NCBI GenBank assembly: GCA_963669155.1
Contig: OZ022577.1
Coordinates: 24,566,635 to 24,630,634, forward strand
Direction: 5' to 3'
Length of the DNA stretch: 64,000 nt
Origin: Arbacia lixula
Lineage: Eukaryota > Echinodermata > Echinoidea > Arbacioida > Arbaciidae
The position numbers were made by a program, and so were the translations under genes. The notes beneath the pieces were generated by a model. That model was not told the DNA's origin and made no database searches. It saw nothing but the letters and a program-made list of their open reading frames with translations. Below are positions 11,033 through 36,302 of the stretch, in pieces. Position 1 is the stretch's first letter. The number at the start of each line of letters is the position of its first letter.

Positions 11033-12970
11033 GGGACACACATGCAAAGAGATACACATACAAAGGGCTATACCTATGTGTGGTGTGTGTATGTGTGTGT
11101 ATGTGGTGTGTGTATGTGTGTCTGTGTCTGTGTCTGTGTATTAATGGGAAATTATAAAAGGAGGAAGAGAGGGATACACCGAGAAAAACAAAACTCCTCG
11201 AAATTAGGGATTAAAGATTCTCCTTTAAACTGTATCATTCTTAAAGGTAAGTTGTCATTCATTTTTTCTTGTTTGTGGCGGGGTATTTATAATAGTTAGT
11301 TGCAAAACTTTCTATAACTTCTCCACATTTTTCTCATTTCTCTGCTTCTTTTCTCAACTACTTTGTGACTAGTTCACAACTCTCAATCACCCACCCTCAA
11401 AACACCGAAAACTAAAGCTAAAAAGTGTAAGTGTAAAAATATCACCTCTCCTCTTTTTTACTTTCCTTTCCTTTCTTCACCCCATAAGTGGGTCAATTAT
11501 CCAAAATAATATAAGCACATGGTGTTACCGAAAGTTTTACTATTTTCTAAATAGTATTTATTAGTACACTCTCACCATGGAAACATTCAAAGAACATCTA
11601 AAAATCTAATTTGTTGACTTGCAAAGGGTTACCATCTGTGTCTGTGTGTGCGTGTATTGTCTGTTAATGTATATTACTGTAATGGGAAATTTGTGCCACA
11701 CAAATGGTTTATTTGGTATCCCAAACTCATCCCAAAATGAATGAATTTGAAATTCATTTTGAATAGATTAACACGCAAAACCATTCAAACAACAACGTTT
11801 TCGGTCATGTAATGTACATGTTTGTCATGATAGGCGCACGATAGGTGGGTTCTTATGGGTACGTGTCAACGACGGGTTGAACTCTTGAGCTGAGTGCAAC
11901 TTCGGAGGAGTTGTGCAAGTACCGTACCTTGTACGTACACGTAGAATTAAAAAACCCCAACAAATTAATTGAGTACGTGGCACGAAATCGGGTATTTGTC
12001 CGACATATATTGTTTGTTTCTTCATGAGGTAAGTTCGATTTCATATTGCTTGCCTAGTTCGCATCAATATCATCTATATCAATTGCTTCATACGTTTTTG
12101 ATTTCGTATAAACACTGATCTCCGAAAAACCTATTGGATGTCTGCAGGCAGCAAGTGTTTTAAGCTCAGTCCTACATACTCTTATTGGTGTCCCGCTCTT
12201 TACCAATGAAGAATTACAAATGTGGGCGTTGCGTCGCGTCTCACAAAGTAGCCGTAAAATCAAAAACTGTCAAAGAGGGGCCCCAGTCGAAGTAAGGCAA
12301 AGTATAGTCTGACGTGTCCATGATTCAGTCAAGCTATTTAAGTTAAATAATATTTTGAATGAAAGTATGAAAATTAGAACTTAGAGTTAGACACACTGAC
12401 TTTAATAGCGGCGCGCAATCACAATATCAAATCGTGTTGTTGCCTAGACAGGAATAACCGTCTCATTCGGGGCATTCTTTAATCGAAATTACATTTTTGG
12501 ACATACCTCCCGAATAGAGATGGTATATACACACCACACACCGGACAAGTTCAATGTGTTGAGTAGAAAGTTACCCGAATAGTGGAAAGTCTATGGGAAA
12601 ATGGTTTTGGAACTATCATAGCTCGTTTAAAAATCTAACATCTTTCAAGCTATGTTGCAACAAATTTACTTCAATCAAAATTAGATCTATATTATATATT
12701 TATAAATTCTAGGACTAAAATTCCCCCGAAAAATAGGAAGGTGAAAATTTAAGGCTTTCCGCCGATCACATGTTTCTCGCAGACATTTTTAATCTGCTTG
12801 AGTCTGACATAAATTTGACCAATCAGATTGTTTGACGGGTTGTTGGCTATGAATACTTAAACTGTCAATCAGTTCGACGAAAAGAGAGTAGCAAACGGCA
12901 AACAAGCGGGGAAAAATGTGCACATGCGTGAAATTACTTACTCATATGCATTAGCATTAGCGTTTTCATA
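11033..12970. other. Intergenic region, nothing recognised
   Basis: A (GT)n tract lies near 11074-11140; otherwise unremarkable AT-rich sequence. No gene or structured RNA seen. Confidence 0.5.
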
Positions 12971-13140
12971 TTCAAAATGGCGACCCGCATCGATTACATG
13001 TACCATACAGTGTACAGGTGTAATATTCAGTCTCTAGATAGGGCGTTCAGAGGAGCCAGGTGCAATCTCAGCGGATCCAACGTCCTACAGAGACTGATTT
13101 TTCGGTCTAGATGTTGCCTGGCTGTGGCAGTGGCATGCCA
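12960..13140 (+). promoter_or_regulatory. Possible SEC23 promoter or first non-coding exon
   Basis: CAAAATGGCGACC at about 12974-12986 resembles the YY1-type AANATGGCGNC element found at many TATA-less housekeeping starts. The SEC23 start-codon exon begins at a splice acceptor (14342), so an untranslated leader exon must lie upstream. This is the best local candidate I see. Inference only. Confidence 0.25.
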
Positions 13141-14342
13141 TTGCATTGCAATTCGCATTGCTTTGGTTTGATAAATGTACGCACTATGGTTATGGAGCAC
13201 CATATTTTGTAATGTCACACAAATTTTTTATTCTTCACATGTGAGAGTTTGTCCAAATTTGTTTTCCCAAAGATGTTTGAAATCGGGTATGCACTTTACC
13301 GACTTACAATCCCAGTTCTAGCAACAAGCCTACAACAAGGTTAAGGAGGTAAACAACGAGTGCCCTACGTCTATGTAAAATCAATCCCCGATGTGAACTG
13401 ACAGATTTAGGACGAGATAGGATTGCCATGGATTTCTACAGTATCTCACTAGTTTCCAAAGTGTTTCCAGAGTGCATAGCCATAATACCTGAAGTTATTC
13501 ATCTGACCAACATGCTAAAGCATAATTCTCACATCCGCAGACCCAGTAAGTCGGTACCATTATAATCAGTAGTAAATAATGTTAGTGATTCTGTATTGAG
13601 CCTCACTTCAACTGTCTCAGAGTGAACCGAGCCAGGATAATTGATAGTTATATTCAACATGTGTGATGTGGGTGCCTCAAACTGGCCCCCATGTTTTCTC
13701 TTGAATATATCTGTTCCAAGATGAACAGCTTAAATACTGACACTGTACTCACATATCAACAGAATAATGCTTTTTGAAGAGCTGCTTTGGATTGAAGATC
13801 TCCCAAGAAGCTTTCAGAGAAATTGCACTTTGAATATCGCTGGGTAAAACATCACACATTCATGTTGTGATACTGGATCTTTAAGCCAGCCCCTGCTGAT
13901 GTGTGATATCTCTGTCAGTATTGCATCGCGATCAACGCTTGTGAGAGGTGTTAAAGCTAATGGGAAGACTTTCTATGACTGATGAGTTTTCAAGGATGTA
14001 GGAACACAAGTCGAAAAAAAGAATGATATTTTGAATAATAATGTGCAATTGTCAAATATTTTAACATTTGGGGTACTGTAATTTTCCCTCAAAAAAATCT
14101 TGCATTTTGTTAAGTAATGCATAAATATACAACAAATTGGGCATCCATGGCTATGATGACGCACATTGAGCAGAAGTCTGCAAGAGCCGGTTTCAAGGGA
14201 AGGGGCTGGTTTGAATACCACTCGCTATACATGAACATTTAACTGTTCAGCATTGAACCTCTGTCACTTAGATCTACATACTGTACATGTGAACTGTGGC
14301 AGCTACTGTTTTTGTCACGCCGCTTTCCTTTTCATCTTGCAG

Positions 14343-27480
<13,138 letters not shown>

Positions 27481-28917
27481 ACAAATTCAGAGTCAAACAG
27501 AAGGGAATGGGATAGAACAAGAATGAAAGAGAGAGAAATATAGAGGTATCAATATGTGGAAAGAAAATGTTTTGTGTTTTTGTGTGACAGACATACATGA
27601 ACAAATTAACAAGCAAGGGACTCGTCAGGAGAGGAGTCTCAGGCAAGCACAGAGAACAAACATACAGTATATGAGGGAAGAAAGCTTGAGTGTTAGCGCT
27701 GGAATTGCAGATTTTCTAATTTTGTGTATGGTAATGAGAAAGGGGGAAGAAAGGGAAAAGAGAAACATCCAAATTAAAAGAAAACAAGAATGGGTCTTAT
27801 GAAGCTAAGCTGCTTTATTAAATTAGATAGAGAGGAGGGAGGGTAAAGAAAACCTACCAAAGAGTGTAAAATGAAATCCATAAATGTATAGATGTGAAAC
27901 CTTTGATTTCAGTTTGCAGGGAGGGGGGGGGGGGTGCTGTTGTATTTTCAAGGTTGTGTGGATACATGTATGTTAACTTATCAGATAATTATTCATCTAA
28001 GTGAGAGCATTTAGGACTATTTTGCTGTAAACCTTCGAAATATTATTTCATGCTGTGTTCCATATACATGTAGATGGGACATAATGGTAGAACCCTGCAT
28101 TGCTAACTGGAATCAATTGTGTACAATTGCATTTAACAGTTTGCATCTGTCAGTTTGTATCTGTGTCTGCTTGACTGTGTCCCCTGTCACAGTGAGTTGT
28201 GATTAAATAACATGCAACCATAACAGTAATTCATAATAAATGTTGTGTACACTGTCATCCCAGGGCTGCTGCATATGACTACTTAAAATCTTAAAATCTT
28301 AATATCTTTTTGCTTGCTAAAGTGCTTGCACATGTTATCAACGTACAAGTGGTAGTCATTAGTGAGCGAGAATTTCCGTGGGTATTGTGTGTGTTTGGGC
28401 ATGAGTTGGTGGTATCGCTACATGTACATGTACAGTATCTTATTAATGAGAAAACTAGCATCTGCTGGGTAGTAAAATGGCGAGGTACGTGTCTCGAGGT
28501 TCATGATGTAAGAGACTCTTCCGAGTACCATTGAACATAATTGCGCTGCTGATGGTATACTGAAAGAAACAGAAAGGAAATAGAAAATGATAAGTATTTT
28601 GATTGGGATAGAGTTCTAACCTTTAAGGTGTCGAGTACATTTCTCTTCCGGTGGATTTGATGGCCTCGTTGGCAGATGTCTAAAATAATGATAAAAATTT
28701 GACCAACAGTCAAGGTGTTATTCCATTCTCTCTGATTCGTCACTATGAACATGGTCTTTTGTTATGCAGACAGAATTTCAAATGGTCTCTTTGAAATTTT
28801 GTTCGTGTAATAAAAGACTACAGTATGTTCATACTGCTTTATTTCTCTTTTTGTACAACTCACTGCAGCACATCATGCCCTTACATTTTTTGTACCCCTA
28901 CTTGTACTGAAGTCAGT

Positions 28918-28979
<62 letters not shown>

Positions 28980-30644
28980 ACACACACTTTCACAGTTATA
29001 ACTGCGTAACAACAACATTTACATTCTTTTGTGGCATTGTTGTCAATGATCTCAACATTTTTTCAAATAAGTGATGTGAAGTCAAATTGATTGAAATTAT
29101 GCAAAGTTTATTAATCATAATACAATAGTCACTAATACTGGATTCTCAACTTTCCGTTTACTATCTGTAGTACATGATGTGCAGTGTCTGCAAGTACTTT
29201 CCAAATGAGTGCGTACATGTGACCCTGACATTACCGGGCCTTGAAAACCCAATTGGTTTACCACACAGCTTCATGCCAATTGTAATGAAAGTGTTAAGGA
29301 ATTGAATTTGAAAAACATTGTCTACAGTACCTAAGACGCATTACACTAATAGAAAACTATGACGAATGCAAATTTTTTTCTCTGAAATGTATTCTGGCAT
29401 CCAGCCTTTGGGAGCATTTTATAATCTAATCTTTACAATGAACATGTCTGGCTACACGAGACTATTCACTCTTTTTTCCCCCTCCTGATGGAGCAGTAGA
29501 GAATTAGTCTTGCTAATACTAGACCCAATATGTAATTTGATTGTAGTTTTGATTTTAAACATTCACCAGTCTTGAGGCCAGGGTACATGTACACTACAGC
29601 TCAAAGGAATTGGCATAGGGAAAGGGAAACCGTGGTATATTTATTCCAGTTCAGCATGAAACACAATGCTCTAGCCTAAAAAGCATGTTTCATGCTGAAC
29701 TGGACAAAATATACTGCGGTGGTTTACAACTGCGGCTCCTTCCCTTTCTTCCCTTTCCCTTTCCCTATGCCAATTCCTTTGAGCTTGAGTACACATAGTG
29801 CTTGCTGTCTGAGATGAAAAAAGACAGTATTACTCTGAGTCGAATCATCAGTAATATGCAGACAGATGCAATTGAAGTTTGTTAAATACCACATCTTTAA
29901 ACTTATATTATAGGAGGAAAGAAGTATTTTTTTAAAATATATTTTTGGTCCATGTATATTGAATTATGCACTCATAAAAATCATAGTGACCATTCAAGAA
30001 ATGTTAATGTACGTAGCTTGTGTTGCACAAAAAGGGATGAATACAGATACTGTAGTAAATGTACAGTCCCCTACAAACAATTGTAGAAGACAAAGGAGGT
30101 GGAAGAAGAATAGGAATACAGGTGTAGGAGAAAGAAAAGAAAAGAAAGTAGACAAAGCAAAGATTTAGAAGAAGTAAAAGATGAAGAGAAGGACAAAGAA
30201 AATGAAATGAAAATACTGTACATGTACTATGAAGAACAAGATACATTTTTACTTTATATGCATATCATTACAAAAGATATACAGGCTTAAATTCAAACTA
30301 GTGATAGCATGCAATTAAAGAAACAACAGTAAATGTTCATGAAATGAGATATGCTAAAAAGTTTACATTGAATACAACATAGTGAGCTTGTGCAGAAATT
30401 TCAATTCTGTTCAAAAATTGTTTTGAATGCCAAAGGGAGTATTCCAAAGGGAATATTGTGGCATTTGCACGGAGCTGTATTTCAAGCTCATTAAGAAAGC
30501 TGTACAGCTCGCTTTTCCCAGAGATTCTATCGTTCACACAGGCACCCATATTGCACAGCATACACACATACATACATGTACATGTATGTGGGACTGTTAT
30601 TGCCTCCCATGGCCCATTGAATCCTGAGCAGAGACAACCATCTG
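27481..30644. other. Region between the last SEC23 exon and the GPCR
   Basis: Contains a poly-G run near 27918, a near-pure (CA)n of about 65 bases at 28922-28987, and one palindromic element (29592-29789). I searched for the missing SEC23 C-terminal motifs and found none. No other gene seen. Confidence 0.55.
29592..29789. mobile_element. Palindromic TA-flanked MITE, copy A
   Basis: Starts CACTACAGCTCAAAGGAATT and ends with AATTCCTTTGAGCTTGAG, bordered by TA on both sides. The inner arms pair CCAGTTCAGCATGAAACA with TGTTTCATGCTGAACTGG. Three relatives lie at 46145-46374, 49443-49667 and 50902-51123. TA target sites suggest the Tc1/mariner superfamily. Confidence 0.82.
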
Positions 30645-31147
30645 TTACACATGTTCGCCCTGAACTTCTATGGTAGCCCGCACGGCCGTAATGCGCTGCT
30701 CACACCCGGCGTCTTGTTTTTCCGTCGTGTTATCGTTTTCGTCCTCGAGGTGCTCCTTCTTTGCCGTACTCGTCGTGGTCCCCTCCTCTATCCTCGGGTC
30801 GTGCTTATCCCGCTGCTGCCCCGCGCTGCTGCCGCGCCCTCCGTTCCCCGCTTTCCCCTGCGCGTCGCGACACTCCATCATCTCAAGGCTGGGGTTACCG
30901 GCCGCGGCGGGGCCGACCCGGAAGTGGTTGCGGACCAGCGGGAGCTTGTGGGCCGCCTGGAGCAGGAGCTGGCGCATGGCGGAGCGGAAGGTGCGGTTGA
31001 GGATGGAGTAGAGCCAGGGGTTGATGGCCGAGCTGAGCAGGGTGAACCAGAATGTAATGGATGTGAGGAGTGGTGGCACCTTGTTCCGCCCCGCTGTATC
31101 CCAGCAACACAAGAAGGTGAATGGAAGCCAGCAGATTGCAAAGACTC
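30645..31147 (-). CDS. GPCR exon 2: TM6-TM7 and C-terminal tail
   Basis: Read on the minus strand: acceptor tttatttcccag, then VFAICWLPFTFLCCWDTAGR, TM7 with NPWLY, and a 110-residue tail rich in Gly, Glu and Thr, ending at the stop 30647-30645. The GC-rich tail leaves long open frames on the opposite strand (30651-31217 and others), which are shadows. Confidence 0.93.
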
Positions 31148-32837
31148 CTGGGAAATAAAGGGGAAAGGATTGAAAATTGAACTAGGCTTTTGGTCAATAT
31201 CAATATTAATGTGTTGATAATATAATGTCCACATATTTGCACATAGCATTTCTAACATATATGTAGGAAGAGAAAGTTTTGTTAAAATGAGAACTTATAA
31301 CGTAAAATTTAGGTGAATAGAAGCAAGCAAATTGCACAGACTCCTGGGAAATACAGGCAAGGATTAAAAATGATATTGTGTTGTATAGCTATATATCAAT
31401 ATAAATGTGTTGTTGATCCATGGTAATCACATTACATGTTCGGGTGCATACAGCTAGATGTAGTGGCATTTCTAATGTCGTAAGGGGAGTGATTTTGTTC
31501 CGAGAACTGAACAAGGTCCCATTAAGACGTGAAAGTGAATGAAGCCCATCAAATTGCAAAGACTCCTGGGGAAAAGGGGCAGGAATTGAAAACAAATATC
31601 ATGCATTAGTTGTTAGAGATCGATATCAAGTTCTGCTGATGTATGCAAATGGAAGTAATTGTTCTGTATGGATTCAGAAGGATAAGATTTTGTTAAGATA
31701 ACTTCACAAGATATTAAAGAAGCTGCTTTCTGAACCAGATCTCAGAATGTTGATGTTCTGTTCCTGTAAAGTTCTCACGTCACCCAGACAAGTAAATTTA
31801 ACTTCAGCAAAGGAGGCGGAATGGAGTTTGCGGAGGGAGTATTTCTGGGTCATTCTAAAAGTTTCACAAGTCGATTTTGTTTACTCCTTGCGGTCTTTAT
31901 TGTGAAGCACAAACATAATGTGCCCATTACCTTTCCTCAAGCAGATCTGAAAAATGCTTTTTTGTGAAGCGGAATGTTGTATGACCTTTTATTGGAAAGG
32001 ACAAATCATGTTAACCTGGCCAGGGCATAAACTAGTAATTCAATTCTTGGTGGCTCATGACATACCCGTGTAATCAAATGAAAATTTAAAATGTCACATT
32101 TTACCATAATTTCTGTCAGGTCCGAATGTTTGCTTTGAGTCATTATGGATGAATTTAGTGTCAAGGGCAGGGGCATGAGCAACAGACTGAATGAGGTTAA
32201 TTAAATTAAGATTGGATGCCTTGAAGCTGTGTCTCTGGGGAAGAGTTGGCATAATGTGCCGGTTTGTGGCATTAGAGGCTTAATGAAGCAGATTTGCTCC
32301 CCCATCGGCAGTCATCTAAATAATATATCCCTCTCTCCTCTCTCTTTGTCTGTCCCTCCTTCCCATTTTTTTTTATTCTTTCTCCTTTACATCTTCTTTC
32401 CATCTCTTATATTTTTTCCTTTCTTCCCCTCTCTCTCTCTCTCTTTTCTCTCTCTCCCTCCTCTTTTACCCCCTTTGCACTTTCTCTGTCCCGTTTTGCT
32501 CCTCCTCCCTCTCTCGTGCTTTTCACTTACCCCATCCTTCTGCTATTCCTCCCCTCTCTTTCCCTCTGCCTCCTCTCTTCCCCATCTCATGTCTATATTT
32601 CTGTGTTCGTTGCTGTCCCGCCATATCTCACTCTCTTTCTCTTTCTCATTCTCTCCTGCTCTCCTCTTACTCCTCCCTTCTCGTATCCTCATTCCCTCTC
32701 TTTCCCTCTTTGCTATCTCTTCCCCAACCCTCTCTCTTAATGTTTGTCTCGCTCTTGCATTCCCTCTGTCTCTCGCAATATGTCTCCCCTTCTTTATCTT
32801 TCTTCCCATCCTCCTCCTCTCTCTCTCTCTCTCTCTC

Positions 32838-32893
<56 letters not shown>

Positions 32894-33084
32894 GCTCTCT
32901 CCAGCTCTCCATTTATACCTCCCTTCTCGTAAGCCGCATTCCCTCTCTTTACCCCATCTTTCCCAACCCTCCCTCTCTAGATCTGTTGCGCTCTCTGTCC
33001 CTCCGTTCACCTCTGTCCCTTCGGCGCTCTCTGTCCCACCATCTCTCTCTGTCTCTTCCGCTCCCCCGTCCCTTCTGCCCCTCC

Positions 33085-33128
<44 letters not shown>

Positions 33129-36100
33129 CTGCCTCTGTCTCCTCCGCACTCTGTCACTGGATCCTAATATGATAGCCAATGGCTCTCATACAATAATATG
33201 GCAGGCGAAAGAGGCAAGGTTAGAATCATTACACATCCACCTTGAATCCCACAGGGAACACCAAAAACAGCCCAGTACCCATAGCGATTGCATCTCATCT
33301 TTCCCCTTTTCTGGGGTCCAGACACATTAACGGCTTTCCTGGAGATTTCTTACCCCTATCAGACCACATGGTAAAAGGGTAACCAAATCTGATAACCTGC
33401 CCTATTTTATCTTCTACAGGATTTTTCCTGGATCTATTGTATAAACCTCACTTTCACTTTGAATAAAGCATTAGTGCCATCACTTATAAATGATGTTTTC
33501 ATGGTTAGGTCAGTAAAATGTTGCCCTTATGTTCTCTTTGCAAAAGAGACAAAATCAATTTGTTTAGCATTCAAATGAACAATGTTTCCCGACATGTTAG
33601 TTACAATTCTAAAATATCACATTTTCAAATGATTTTAATACATTGGGTGGTACACCAGTCTAGAAATACTGGTTATATTGAATTTATACCTCTGTTTTAA
33701 TTCTTTGAGCATGGTAACCTTTATTGTCCATTGTCAATCTTCATCTTGATCATGACATGAACAAGGCTTACTCTTCTGTGGTTGTACATTTAAAGTGACT
33801 TTCTGATTCAAATGATCTTATAAAATGTTCAAATGTGATTCATATTTCTACTGAATCAAGTTCTATGCAATCAATAGTTTCTTAGAGCTGAAGAGGGTTT
33901 GGGGTGGGGTCTCATACTTTCTTTCCGCTAAAACTTAAACCTATGTCTAGAATCCTCAGAACAATTCTGCAAGAACCATCTAAAAGTTCTCCATTTACAT
34001 TGCTTCAGTCTAGATGCGGTTGGAAATCATCAATGTGACATCGATTTTCTTGACCCGATTGGAATCCTTTTTACCATGGAAACTATTTTCAATAACAATG
34101 GACGGCTATCGATTTCACTATATCCGTCTTGATTACGTGCATGGCCTTTGTCAAGTGATCTAGTTTTTATGGCCTTGGATATAAGGTAAGAGTAGTTGAT
34201 GATGTGAACCTGGCACTGGGGCACCAAATGAAACATTTCATATTTTTTTTTTGATATAGAACAAAGTGCCCCCATTTTCCTTCCTTCTTCCCCGCAAACA
34301 AACAAATGGGGGAGGGAGAAAAAGCTTTTTTTTTTTTAAAAAAAGAAATGAAATATCTCTGGCAGCAAAGTTTACAGGATTGCCCCAAATGCTCGGTATA
34401 TCATTACTAACCATCAGTTAAGCTTTTATTGGAAACAGCCTCATGAGGGCGAAGGGTTTCAAGCAAAATTGTTAGTATGCAGTTATTGCAATACAACAAT
34501 AATGGTGAACATTTTACCCTTTGCGTGCCACTTGAAGTGGATTATTTAACTATTATCATAAACAAATCACAGCAAGCAGCAGCAATTTATCTGGCACCAA
34601 AAAGGTTACTATGTTAACAAGGATACAGGTATAGAGCGCATGTACTTGAACTTCTTTGAAAATTAGCCTACAGACTTGTGTTGCATGCAAAAAGTCATGC
34701 AAATTAATGCTCCGGTCATTCACAATTTCCTCCCCCTTTTGAAAAGAAGAGCATAAAGATGGAATGGATAGCTCCCATATGAGCTCTGGCACTTGTTTTT
34801 TTTTTCAGACGACAGTATAGACGGTTAATTACGTGACCTAATGGCTTCTTTCCAGACCTGTCAGTCATGCGTGTAAGTGGCATTACTGATGCCACATCAA
34901 TTATTGAATTGATGCACACGCTTGAAGGCAGGCGCTACGTTATTCATGGTACGCATAGTGAGTGCACGGGCAGTGGTTAATTCAGCTCCCCATCAAAATG
35001 AGATTATTTAGTGGAGTGTAATCGGCAGCCGTAATTTATCTAATAATGGCTATTTGTGATTATTCACTCGTCCCCCACATAATTGTGAAGGGTTTTTATG
35101 TACGTGTATGTGAACATTGGTTTTTAAATGTTTCGTAACCAAGGTAATGCATGGATTGAGAATTATCTTTCAGTCAGTGGATCTGAGCCGTATTCCTTCA
35201 ATGTGGCTAATGACGAAAGAAGGAGGATGCTACAGTGATCGTGATTAAATGTCCATTCATACTCATGCTGCCCATAATCGATTATGCATATCTGAATTGT
35301 TGTAAAGTTCCTTCAAAAGTATATTTAGATAGTAAATGATGGTATTCAGACAAATTATTATTGTGTAAAATTTGATTTACACTTAAAATAGTCTTTGCCC
35401 AAGGCATTGTTTCTCGTATCTTAGAAGGAAGAAGGAAAAGATTAAAGTTGACTTTCTGGTTTTCTTGGTTTTCTTTGGACTTCCATGGTTTGATTGATAC
35501 CGCATCCTAATTCATGTTACAACTCACCTGCTAATGCTGCCAATATCTTAGCTGCTCTGTAATCCTTAATTTTTGGTGTCACATAAACACAGTGGTCCTC
35601 GTTACATTCTATAACTTTCCTCCTGGCTTGCGTGCAGGCAATCCGTCCGATCGATATATACGCAAAACACATCAGCACAAAAGGGAGGCATATTCCTGCC
35701 ATCAGTATTATTATGGAGGCGACGCCTTTCCTAAAAAAGTCGGGAAGACAGAATCCGTAGCTGGGAAGATACGTGTAGTTGGCGCCCGCCATGAAGGGCA
35801 CGGCGGCCATGAACGTGGCAAGGCCCCAGTTGAGGAAGATGGCGATCCAGACGCGGTGCTTGGTCAGCATCTGATGGTATTTCAGGGGGTGGTTGACGGC
35901 GATGTAGCGCTCTATGCTCAGGCTGGCCAGCGTCCAGGTCGAGGCGATGCCCACGACGAGGTAGACGAAGCCGATGATGCCGCACCACTCCCCGGAGTAT
36001 GACCACCCCTGGGAGATCTGGACGGTGGTCGCAAACGGGAGCAGGAGGACCCCCGTGGACAGGTCCGAAACCGCCAGGTTGAGCAGGAAACCAGACGTGA

Positions 36101-36302
36101 TCGTCTGGATCTTCGGAGAGCGAACGATGATGATGATGACGAGGAGGTTTCCGAGGATGGTTACGATGGTGGTCAGAATCATGAGGGATCCCAGGGTGTA
36201 GCTGAGGGCAGGGCTTAATGGATGATCACCTTCTTGAGTAGGCTCTTGTGTGGGTAAAGTTTCAGAGCCCTCCATTGTAGTCTGGCAGTCGTTCTGAGAC
36301 AT
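30645..36302 (-). CDS. Class A (rhodopsin-like) orphan G protein-coupled receptor, complete
   Basis: Two exons (36302-35528 and 31147-30645) join in phase 1 at a split Gly codon into 425 residues. Seen: N52 in TM1 (GNLLV), D80 in TM2 (LAVSD), C107 before TM3 and C185 in the second extracellular loop (the usual disulfide), ERY at 131-133, W159, P207, CWLP at 264-267, NPWLY at 301-305, then an NRTFRSAM helix 8 and a polar tail of about 110 residues. One sequon lies in loop 2 (N175). Position 3.32 is Tyr114, not the Asp that binds amines, so despite an amine-receptor-like TM6 it should not be called an aminergic receptor. Family role: ligand-activated plasma-membrane receptor signalling through heterotrimeric G proteins. 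Ligand and subfamily unknown to me. Start Met1 is chosen as the first in frame; Met10 is possible. Confidence 0.93.
31115..31730 (-). repeat. Tandem triplication of the GPCR 3' splice site and exon 2 start
   Basis: The segment around the true acceptor (exon edge 31147) recurs about every 200-220 bases, with equivalent edges at 31343 and 31565. Each copy has the CCCAG|GAGTCT junction. The copies carry damaged versions of VFAICWLPFTF: VCAICLLLFT then stop in the middle copy, and VFAI, stop, WASFTF in the outer copy. In transcript order both decoys come before the real site. Confidence 0.8.
31731..35527 (-). other. GPCR intron 1, mainly repeat
   Basis: An 820-bp CT-rich tract fills about 32325-33145, with near-pure (CT)n at 32815-32891 and 33092-33124. 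The rest is AT-rich with a T-run near 34242 and a T/A-run near 34326. The part at 34900-35110 has low repeat content and many TAAT/ATTA cores and could be regulatory. No exon seen. Confidence 0.55.
35528..36302 (-). CDS. GPCR exon 1: N-terminus to TM6 start
   Basis: 258 codons plus one base, ATG at 36302-36300 and donor GCAG|GTGAGT (minus strand). It encodes a 36-residue N-terminal tail with no signal peptide, TM1 to TM5, the third intracellular loop (CTQARRKVIECNEDHCVYVT) and AAKILAALA at the base of TM6. Splitting TM6 by an intron argues against a recent retrocopy. Confidence 0.94.

Noticed and set aside
12977..13171. 64-codon frame at ATGGCGACC
   Set aside because: The ATG context is explained by a YY1-like promoter word; no homology seen.
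30651..31217. 188-codon plus-strand frame opposite the GPCR tail
   Set aside because: Antisense shadow of a GC-rich real exon; no domain, and the minus strand has clear GPCR motifs.
32229..33330. Long open frames up to 312 codons on both strands
   Set aside because: Translation of CT-rich low-complexity DNA (Ser/Leu or Arg/Glu only) inside the GPCR intron.
35592..36201. Plus-strand and second minus-strand frames over GPCR exon 1
   Set aside because: Shadows of the true exon; biased composition and no motifs.
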